Assembly (NCBI GenBank): GCA_052388455.1
Contig: JBQTIA010000138.1
Location: forward strand, 1-21,854
Length of the DNA stretch: 21,854 nt
Reading direction: 5' to 3'
Origin: CAZSNH01 sp052388455
Lineage (GTDB): Bacteria; Pseudomonadota; Alphaproteobacteria; Rhizobiales; Hyphomicrobiaceae
Made by a program: the position numbers and the translations under genes. Under the pieces are notes generated by a model. The model saw only the letters and a program-made list of their open reading frames with translations. It was not told the origin of the DNA and ran no database searches. Below are positions 16,069-21,854 of this stretch, piece after piece (position 1 is the first letter of the stretch; each line of letters opens with the position of its first letter).

Positions 16069-16683
16069 GTGGCCGGCAAACGCAGCGAACCGGGCTCCGA
16101 TTTCCGCGCCGTGCTCGGTCCCGAGCAGCAGGAGGAGCTGGCGCTCGTCGCCGCCGTCGGCGCGCACGATGCCGCCGCCTTCCGCGCTCTGCTCGACCGG
16201 CACCTCTCCAGCGTGCTGGCGACGGCGCGCCGCATGCTGCGAGACGACGCCGAAGCCGAGGATGTGGCACAGGAGGCCATGCTTCGGCTGTGGCGCTCGG
16301 GCGGCTCGGTGGAAATCGGTCCCGGCGGGCTCAGGCCGTGGCTGCGGCGGGTGGCGTCCAACCTGTGCATCGACCGGAACCGGTCGGGGCGGCGCGTGTC
16401 GGTGGTCGACGAGGTGCCCGAGCAGGTACAGGCGCCGGAGCAGTTCGAGGCGCTATCGGGCCAGGACGTTTCTGCCCGGGTCGGGGATGCCTTGAAATCG
16501 CTGCCCGACCGTCAGCGACAGGCGCTGACGCTGTTTCACTACGAGGGATTGAGCCAGGTCGAGATCGCCGGCGCGATGGGCATCTCCGACGAGGCGGTCG
16601 AATCCCTTCTGGCCCGGGCCCGGCGCGCGCTGCGGTCGGGGCTCGAAAACGAATGGCGCGAACTCCTCGCCGACGAGACGTGA
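16069..16683 (+). CDS. ECF-family RNA polymerase sigma factor
   Basis: A 204-residue extracytoplasmic-function sigma factor that would direct RNA polymerase to a small stress or metal-response regulon. Region 2 (about 40-107) contains LLDRHLSSVLATARRMLRDD, the DVAQEAMLRLW -10 recognition helix and RPWLRRVASNLCIDRNRS. Region 4 (about 140-190) contains LKSLPDRQRQALTLFHYEG and the helix-turn-helix LSQVEIAGAMGISDEAVESL followed by LARARRAL. Regions 1.1 and 3 are absent, as expected. GTG 16069 is preferred on its ribosome site; GTG 15958 would overlap the EF-hand gene by 16 nt and add 37 residues. The next two genes encode a likely anti-sigma protein and a membrane metal sensor, so activity is probably controlled at the membrane. 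The ECF subgroup cannot be assigned by eye. Confidence 0.88.
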   Translation: MAGKRSEPGSDFRAVLGPEQQEELALVAAVGAHDAAAFRALLDRHLSSVLATARRMLRDDAEAEDVAQEAMLRLWRSGGSVEIGPGGLRPWLRRVASNLCIDRNRSGRRVSVVDEVPEQVQAPEQFEALSGQDVSARVGDALKSLPDRQRQALTLFHYEGLSQVEIAGAMGISDEAVESLLARARRALRSGLENEWRELLADET

Positions 16684-16715
16684 GGGGAAAGCGGGATGGA
16701 AATGGACGGCACAGC

Positions 16716-17252
16716 ATGACGGATCATTCAAACAGCGACACTGTCTCGATGGCGGGCCTCCAGCGCCTGTGCGAGACCCTCGGTGCCGATCGCTCGCGCT
16801 GGCCGGCGCGGGAGCGGCTGCGTTATTCGGGTTTCATCGCCGAACATGCTCCGGCTCGCCGGATGCTGGCCGAGGCGCTGGCTCTGGACGCGCTGCTCGA
16901 TCGCGCGCCCGAACCGGCGCGGCGCGACGTCGATGCTCTGGCGTCGCGCATCCTGCTGGCGGCAGCCGAGGACGCGGCCGGCCGGGGTCGCGTGGTCCGG
17001 ATGCCCGATCGTGTGCACTCTCGCCGTCGCACAGTCCACGAAAGTACCCTCGGGTGGCCGGCGGCCGCCATGCTCGCCGCGTCCCTCATGCTCGGGATCT
17101 TTGCCGGCTGGTCGGGGCATGTCGATGGACCTATGCAGTCGATCGCCTCGCTGGCCTCCGGTCAGGATGGGATGACGGACGGCGAGGACGACACCAGCGG
17201 GCTGGCGTTCGGCAATGACGACGGCGACGACATTACGGGAGTAGCCTTGTGA
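16716..17252 (+). CDS. One-TM protein in the anti-sigma factor position
   Basis: A 178-residue protein with a cytoplasmic N-terminal part (residues 1-112), one membrane helix (about 113-132, WPAAAMLAASLMLGIFAGW) and an acidic extracytoplasmic tail (about 133-178) rich in Asp/Glu (GEDDTSG and NDDGDDITG). The N-terminal half is helical and Arg/Ala/Leu-rich. It has no HxxxCxxC zinc motif, so it is not a typical ZAS anti-sigma factor. The gene sits 32 nt after the ECF sigma gene, and its stop overlaps the next start as GTGA. This order (sigma, one-TM protein, periplasmic sensor) matches CnrYXH-like logic, which supports an anti-sigma role by inference only. The ATG at 16716 has a weak ribosome site, with a 7-codon mini-frame ending on it (16696-16719). 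Confidence 0.7.
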   Translation: MTDHSNSDTVSMAGLQRLCETLGADRSRWPARERLRYSGFIAEHAPARRMLAEALALDALLDRAPEPARRDVDALASRILLAAAEDAAGRGRVVRMPDRVHSRRRTVHESTLGWPAAAMLAASLMLGIFAGWSGHVDGPMQSIASLASGQDGMTDGEDDTSGLAFGNDDGDDITGVAL

Positions 17253-17830
17253 CGCTCTCCACCAACGATCCAAATCCGGCCGCGCAGCCGCCACCCGCAC
17301 CGCGCACGCGAGCCTGGGTGAAGTGGCTGCTCGTCGGCTCCCTGGCCCTGAATCTGCTGATCATCGGCGGGGCGGTGGGGCACAAGCTGTTCGGTCGGCA
17401 CGGCGGCTGGCGCGGTGGCGAGCGGGCCGACGATTTCGGCATCATGGGCTATGCGCGGACGCTGGACGGCGGGCAGCGGTCGTCGATTCGAAAAATCGTA
17501 CAGGCCGGCAAAGCGAATTTGAAGACGCTGCGAGAGGACGTGCGCAAGGCCCGCATGGAGGCGGCGGCCGTGCTGGTGGCCGAGCCGTTCGACAAGGAGC
17601 GGTCGCGGCAGGCGCTGGGTCGCATCGGGGAGGCGGAAGCGCGCATCAAGGCGGCCGGGGTGGCGACTTTTCTCGACGCGGCGGAAACATTGACGCCGGC
17701 CGAGCGCAATGGGCTCATCGAATGGTGGAAGCGCCGACGGCCACATTACTTCCGCGGGCCGCCTCCTCGGCCCGGACCCGACAAGGCGGACGCGGAAAAG
17801 GCGGACGATGCCGCCGATGGCGAGCGCTGA
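17249..17830 (+). CDS. Membrane-anchored periplasmic heavy-metal sensor-like protein (Metal_resist/CnrX family)
   Basis: A 193-residue protein with a Pro-rich cytoplasmic N-terminus (about 1-20), one membrane helix (about 24-46, WVKWLLVGSLALNLLIIGG) and a periplasmic helical domain. That domain (about 65-165) is of the Metal_resist/Spy-CpxP-like type, with long amphipathic helices and the LTPAERNGLIEWW motif resembling LTxxQ-type repeats. The C-terminal tail is Pro- then Asp/Lys-rich. The GTG start at 17249 overlaps the stop of the upstream gene as GTGA and has gggag 7 nt upstream, so translation is coupled. In CnrYXH systems such a protein senses Ni/Co and releases the sigma factor; here the ligand is unknown. 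It ends 2 nt from the converging kinase-like gene. Confidence 0.78.
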   Translation: MTLSTNDPNPAAQPPPAPRTRAWVKWLLVGSLALNLLIIGGAVGHKLFGRHGGWRGGERADDFGIMGYARTLDGGQRSSIRKIVQAGKANLKTLREDVRKARMEAAAVLVAEPFDKERSRQALGRIGEAEARIKAAGVATFLDAAETLTPAERNGLIEWWKRRRPHYFRGPPPRPGPDKADAEKADDAADGER

Positions 17831-17832
17831 AT

Positions 17833-18831
17833 TCAGGCGTAGACGGGTGCTTTCCGCCTGACGACGCCAGCCGCCATCCCGGGGGCCGACGTGCGGAAGG
17901 CGTCAGAGAAAAAGTCGCGCTGGGTGGCGCGGTCGAGAATGGTCACGGCCGTCCAACGGCCGGGCTCGTGAAATTCCAAGAGACCGGCCCCCTGCAGCTC
18001 CAGGAGCGCGCGTGCGAGGCTGAATGGGAGTGTTGCAGGGCCTCTGCGGACACCCGCCGTTTCGGCCGTGATCTCCAGTCGTATCGCATTGTCCTCGGGG
18101 ATGGCCTTGAGCACGATCCGCCCCCCCGGCATCGACCGCGACAGCGCCTCCGAGATGAGATTGACCAATGCCTGCCGAAGCGCCAGCTCGGGCGCCAACA
18201 CCTCTGCCTCGGTATCGTCCTCGATTTCGATGACCAGCTCGGCGTGACGCGCGGCGGCGTCGTTGGCCAGTGCGCTCCAGGCCGCCATCGCAAGGGCCGG
18301 CACGGAGAGTCGCACGGGAGCATCGTCCTTGGCCTGCGCGAGGAGCGTCGTCACCGCGATGGTGTCCTCGGCGGCCTTGAGCAGGCGGCGGCCGCTGTCG
18401 CGGATGTCTCCCGCGTATTCTCTGTAGCGGGGGTGTCCGACCGGCCCGAGCAGCTCGGCGCTCATCACATCGGAAAAGCCGATGACGGCGTTGAGCGGTG
18501 TGCGAAGGTCGTGGCCGATCTGCTCGACCAGATCGTACCAGGCGGGGCTGCGGCAGGCGCCGTGTTGGCGGCCCGCCATCGGCGTGGATTGCGGAGCGAA
18601 GACCCGGCTCGGCTGCGGCTGCGGACTGTGAGAAGTCGGAGGAACCAAAACCATCGAGGGTATCGGCGTTGCGGCCGGCGTGCGGACGCGAACGTCGGGT
18701 GGGGGCGAAGGCGCCGTCCTACGCTCGGAGTGCGCTCCGACCCAGCCGGCGATCCGATTGCAACAGGCGTCCGCCAGCCGCTGCACGTAGGCAGCGGCGT
18801 TCAGCGGACGGGCGGAAAAGTGCCGCGCCAT
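17833..18831 (-). CDS. Soluble histidine-kinase-like protein with degenerate ATP-binding domain
   Basis: A 332-residue protein with no membrane segment. Residues 1-95 are Pro/Ala/Arg-rich and probably disordered. A clear HisKA dimerisation/phospho-acceptor domain follows: LVEQIGHDLRTPLNAVIGFSD with His107, then DIRDSGRRLLKAAED. The C-terminal HATPase-like part (about 175-300) keeps the N-box start QALVNLISEAL but has Glu where the second Asn is usual. The G1 DxGxG motif is replaced by ITAETAGVRRG, and the G2 GxGLGL by LPFSLARALLE. It may therefore be a pseudokinase or phosphotransfer partner fed by another kinase. The ATG at 18831 has ggggag 5 nt upstream on its strand; longer starts up to 18957 lack this. 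It lies 148 nt downstream of pepN on the same strand. Confidence 0.8.
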   Translation of the reverse strand: MARHFSARPLNAAAYVQRLADACCNRIAGWVGAHSERRTAPSPPPDVRVRTPAATPIPSMVLVPPTSHSPQPQPSRVFAPQSTPMAGRQHGACRSPAWYDLVEQIGHDLRTPLNAVIGFSDVMSAELLGPVGHPRYREYAGDIRDSGRRLLKAAEDTIAVTTLLAQAKDDAPVRLSVPALAMAAWSALANDAAARHAELVIEIEDDTEAEVLAPELALRQALVNLISEALSRSMPGGRIVLKAIPEDNAIRLEITAETAGVRRGPATLPFSLARALLELQGAGLLEFHEPGRWTAVTILDRATQRDFFSDAFRTSAPGMAAGVVRRKAPVYA

Positions 18832-18836
18832 CCCAA

Positions 18837-18842
18837 CTCCCC
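18837..18842 (-). promoter_or_regulatory. Ribosome binding site of the kinase-like gene
   Basis: On the minus strand this reads ggggag, 5 nt before ATG 18831, and decides that start over the longer frame opening at 18957. Confidence 0.65.
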
Positions 18843-18892
18843 GACCGATTTGATTGTGGTGTTCAGCCCCGAACGAAGCAGGTGTCCCGAAC

Positions 18893-18923
18893 CTGATTCG
18901 CACCCTCAAGCTCGCTGATTCGC
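18893..18923. repeat. Two direct copies of CTGATTCGC, 22 bp apart
   Basis: The 9-mer ctgattcgc occurs at 18893-18901 and 18915-18923 in the pepN/kinase-like gap, upstream of the kinase-like gene. A 22-bp spacing is two helical turns, as expected for a tandem operator. No protein can be assigned. Confidence 0.45.
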
Positions 18924-18979
18924 GCTTGGCGTGTCGAGAGAGAATAAATCGGGTCAAGCATCAATTTTGTAAGGGTTTT

Positions 18980-21679
18980 TCACGCTTCGAGCATGCGCGT
19001 GACGATCTCCCGGACATCGCGCGAGAGCGTCGATGTGCCGGCAATGCGGGTCAGGGCGGCTTGTGCCAGCTCGCGGCGCTTCGGCTCCAGCGCCCGCCAG
19101 CTCCGGAAACTGCCGAGCATGCGGGCGGCGATCTGAGGGTTGAAGCTGTCGATCGCGAGCACCTGATCGGCGACGAACGTATAGCCGGCCCCGTCGCGGC
19201 GATTGAACTGGGCGTGGTTCTGCATCGCGAAGCGCCCGATGAGCGCTCGAACTTTATTCGGCGCGGTCAGACTGAAATCGGGATGCTTGGTCAAGGCGCG
19301 AACGCGGGCCAGGGCGGATGCCGCCGGCGACTGGGCCTCGGCGGCGAACCAGGTATCGATGACGAGGTGGTCGCCGTGCCAGCGGTCATAAAAGTGTCGG
19401 AGCGCCTTGTCGCGCTCGGGCCCGGCCTGCGCCGCGATGAGATAGAGAGCATGAGCCTCGTCGGTCATGTTCGAGGCTTTGTAGAAGTGAGCGTAGAGCC
19501 GGTCCAGGTCGCCCGTTTCGCCGCGCGCCGTCAGCAGGGTGAGGGCGGCGTTGCGCAGTGCCCGCCGGCCGGCGGACTTGGCATCGGGAGAAAAAGGCCC
19601 GCGCGGGGCCATCTCGGAATAAATCTCCTCGAGCGTATCTCCAAGCGTCGTACCGACCAGCTTGAGAAGTTGGCGGTGCGCCTTGAGAACGATGTCGGGA
19701 TCGACATTGCTCTTTAATTCGCGGGCGATGTCCGACTGTGTCGGCAGGCGGAGAAGCTCGGCCCGGTAGGCGGGCGGGAGCCTGCCGTAAGCGAGTGCGG
19801 CGCCGAGCGCTTTGGCGAAGTTTTCGGCTCGCGAGGTGCGCTTGCCGCCGGAGTGTCGAGCAACCGATTGCAGCAGCGTTCGCGTCGCGTAGCGGTTGGC
19901 CGCCTGCCAGCGGTTGAACAGATCGCCGTCGTGCTCCATCAGGAATTCGAGGTTGCGATCGGAGAGATCGATGGTCAGGTTGACGGGTGCCGAGAAGCCG
20001 CGCAGCAGCGAGGGCACGGGCGCGGACGGGACACCGGTGAAACGGAAGGTCTGCCGCCGCTTGGTGATCTCGATCAGCGAGCCGGGCACGTTGCCGCCGT
20101 CGAGCTTGAGTTCGATCTCCCGGCCGTTCGAGCCGAGCAATGCCAGCTTCATGGGTACGACCAGCGGGCGCTTCTTCGGCTGGCGGGCGGTCGGCGCCAC
20201 CATCTGCTCGACGGTCAGCTCGGCGGTCTTCTTTCCGGTGTCGTATTTGAGCGTGCAGACCAGCTCGGGCGTGCCGGACTGACTGTACCATAGCTTGAAG
20301 TGCGCGAGGTCGACCTGGGCGGCGTCGGCGAAGCAGGCGAGAAAATCCTCGATCGTCGCCGCATCGCCGTCGTGGCGCTCGAAATAGAGGTCCATGCCGG
20401 CGCGGAAGCGCTCGGCGCCGAGCAAGGTCTGGAGCATCCGTACCAGCTCCGCACCCTTCTCGTAGACCGTCGGCGTATAGAAGTTGTTGATCTCGATGTA
20501 AGTGTCGGGACGAACGGGGTGCGCCAGCGGTCCGGCGTCTTCGGGGAACTGCAGCGCCTTCAAGCCGCGGACGTCCGAGATGCGCTGTACGATCGGATCA
20601 CGCTCGTCGCCGGAGAACTCCTGATCGCGAAAGACGGTCAGCCCCTCCTTGAGACAGAGCTGGAACCAGTCGCGGCAGGTGATGCGGTTTCCGGTCCAGT
20701 TGTGGAAGTATTCGTGCGCGACCACGCTTTCGATGTGCTCGAAATCGGTGTCGGTGGCGGTCTCGGGCGAGGCCAGAACGAGGTGATCGTTGAAGACGTT
20801 CAAACCCTTGTTTTCCATCGCTCCCATGTTGAAATCCGACACCGCGACGATGTTGAACACGTCGAGATCGTATTCGCGGCCGAAGCGCTTCTCGTCCCAC
20901 CGCATGGCGCGCTTCAGGCAATCCATCGCCCAGTGCGCCCGCGGCTCCTTGCCGTGCTCGACGTAAATGGCGAGGTCGACGGTGCGGCCGGAGGCGGTCT
21001 TGAATGTCGAAGTAACGGCGGCGAGGTCACCCCCGACGAGGGCGAAGAGGTAGCAGGGCTTAGGGTGGGGATCCTTCCACACGGCATAGTGGCGGCGGCC
21101 GCCGTCGAGGGTGCCGCGCTCGTGCCGATTGCCGTTGGCCAGCAGCACGGGCGCTTCGCGGATGTCCGCCTCGACACGGCAGGTATAAGTCGCGAGCACG
21201 TCGGGACGGTCGAGGAAGTAGGTGATGCGGCGGAAGCCCTGAGCTTCGCACTGGGTGCAGTAGATGCCGCGCGAGCGATAGAGACCCTGGAGCGCTTTGT
21301 TGCTCTCCGGATCGAGCACGGTGGTGATGTCGAGCCGGAACGGTCTCTGCGGCGGCGCTTTGATCTCCAGATGATGGTCGCTGATGATAAAGGCGCGCGC
21401 GTCGAGCGGCGTGCCGTCGAGCTGGAGGCAGTCCAGTTTGAAGTTTTCGCCGTCGAGGCGCAGGGGTGGCGGCTTGTGAGCTGCCGTCTTGCCCGTGGGT
21501 TTTCTTTTTGACGGCCCGCCGGCGAGCCCATCGGCATTCGGATTGGGGCGAACAGCGAGACGCGCCTTGACGCGCGCCTCCCGCGGATGCAGCGACACGT
21601 CGAGGTCGACGTGGTCGATCAGGTACGCCGGCGGCCGATAGTCTCTGAGGCGGATTGGGCGCGGCGTATCGGTTTTCAT
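18980..21679 (-). CDS. pepN: Aminopeptidase N (M1 family)
   Basis: An 899-residue cytoplasmic zinc metallopeptidase that removes N-terminal residues from peptides, a late step of protein turnover. The M1 signatures are complete: the substrate-anchoring GAMEN (residues 286-290), the zinc site HEYFHNWTGNR with His322, Glu323 and His326, the third ligand Glu345 in CLKEGLTVF, and the transition-state Tyr406 in TVYEKGAELVRML. The C-terminal helical domain ends VREIVTRMLEA. Length matches the bacterial PepN type. A Lys/Gly-rich stretch at about 51-69 (GLAGGPSKRKPTGKTAAHK) looks like an inserted flexible loop in the N-terminal beta domain. The ATG at 21679 gives the usual MKTDTPRPIRLRDYRPP start; the ribosome site is weak. 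No terminator is seen downstream. Confidence 0.97.
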   Translation of the reverse strand: MKTDTPRPIRLRDYRPPAYLIDHVDLDVSLHPREARVKARLAVRPNPNADGLAGGPSKRKPTGKTAAHKPPPLRLDGENFKLDCLQLDGTPLDARAFIISDHHLEIKAPPQRPFRLDITTVLDPESNKALQGLYRSRGIYCTQCEAQGFRRITYFLDRPDVLATYTCRVEADIREAPVLLANGNRHERGTLDGGRRHYAVWKDPHPKPCYLFALVGGDLAAVTSTFKTASGRTVDLAIYVEHGKEPRAHWAMDCLKRAMRWDEKRFGREYDLDVFNIVAVSDFNMGAMENKGLNVFNDHLVLASPETATDTDFEHIESVVAHEYFHNWTGNRITCRDWFQLCLKEGLTVFRDQEFSGDERDPIVQRISDVRGLKALQFPEDAGPLAHPVRPDTYIEINNFYTPTVYEKGAELVRMLQTLLGAERFRAGMDLYFERHDGDAATIEDFLACFADAAQVDLAHFKLWYSQSGTPELVCTLKYDTGKKTAELTVEQMVAPTARQPKKRPLVVPMKLALLGSNGREIELKLDGGNVPGSLIEITKRRQTFRFTGVPSAPVPSLLRGFSAPVNLTIDLSDRNLEFLMEHDGDLFNRWQAANRYATRTLLQSVARHSGGKRTSRAENFAKALGAALAYGRLPPAYRAELLRLPTQSDIARELKSNVDPDIVLKAHRQLLKLVGTTLGDTLEEIYSEMAPRGPFSPDAKSAGRRALRNAALTLLTARGETGDLDRLYAHFYKASNMTDEAHALYLIAAQAGPERDKALRHFYDRWHGDHLVIDTWFAAEAQSPAASALARVRALTKHPDFSLTAPNKVRALIGRFAMQNHAQFNRRDGAGYTFVADQVLAIDSFNPQIAARMLGSFRSWRALEPKRRELAQAALTRIAGTSTLSRDVREIVTRMLEA

Positions 21680-21781
21680 GAGAGCTTTCTGCGGGCTTGG
21701 AGCGTGAATCGCTCGAACACCGGCAGTCTAGCCCGAATTATGCACCAGAACACGGCCGCGATCGCACGAACGTGAGTCGAT

Positions 21782-21842
21782 CCACGGCGACGAATGGCGA
21801 ACAGCGTAGCTTCGCATACGGTTGAGCCATTCGTCGCCGTGG
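21782..21842. repeat. Perfect 17-bp inverted repeat near the right edge
   Basis: Arms ccacggcgacgaatggc (21782-21798) and gccattcgtcgccgtgg (21826-21842) are exact reverse complements around a 27-nt loop, which itself holds a short cgta/tacg pairing. It lies about 100 bp upstream of pepN. It could be the terminator of a gene beyond the window, a dispersed palindromic element or an operator. There is no T-run within the window. The rest of 21680-21781 holds nothing I can assign. Confidence 0.75.
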
Positions 21843-21854
21843 GCGGCCTCGGGC

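Noticed and set aside
16290..16715. Upstream extension of the anti-sigma candidate frame inside the sigma gene
   Set aside because: Gly/Arg-rich out-of-frame translation of the sigma gene; the real start is ATG 16716.

Overview
The window is GC-rich (roughly 65% by eye) and looks chromosomal. Gene content and order point to an alphaproteobacterium of the Rhizobiales/Hyphomicrobiales. It carries a FeuP/FeuQ-like two-component pair beside the cytochrome c maturation genes ccmI-E-F-H (cycHJKL), then a DegP-type protease, a second response regulator/kinase pair, and glnE. From memory, feuPQ-cycHJKL linkage is described in Rhizobium. The species cannot be named from the sequence alone.

Layout. 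1-1711: the end of an OmpR-type response regulator (cut by the window edge) and its overlapping sensor kinase. 1962-2444: a small glycine-zipper lipoprotein followed by a very clear intrinsic terminator. 2626-6784: the compact operon ccmI-ccmE-ccmF-ccmH, which handles covalent haem attachment to apocytochromes c in the periplasm. 6793-7998 (minus): an exported trypsin-like serine protease with a C-terminal peptidoglycan-binding-like domain, divergent from degP. 8142-9731: degP/htrA, ended by a strong hairpin. 9854-11957: a second OmpR-type regulator and HAMP-containing sensor kinase, overlapping. 12067-15024: glnE, which adenylylates and deadenylylates glutamine synthetase.

15137-17830 is the most accessory-looking part. 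It holds an exported protein with seven EF-hand loops, an ECF sigma factor, a one-TM protein in the anti-sigma position that lacks a zinc motif, and a membrane-anchored Metal_resist/CnrX-like sensor. Together these look like a cell-surface signalling module that may respond to calcium or another divalent metal. Head-on to it, with a 2-nt gap, lies a soluble histidine-kinase-like gene (17833-18831, minus) that keeps its phospho-acceptor His box but has a degraded ATP-binding domain. 18980-21679 (minus) is pepN, aminopeptidase N. The right edge has a perfect 17-bp inverted repeat.

The common theme is the cell envelope: two sensor systems, periplasmic proteolysis, cytochrome assembly and a probable ECF envelope stress circuit, with glnE (nitrogen control) and pepN (peptide turnover) as housekeeping neighbours. 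No tRNA, rRNA, CRISPR array, transposase or integrase was seen. No gene-free stretch exceeds 300 bases. The largest is 1712-1961, with only a weak hairpin.
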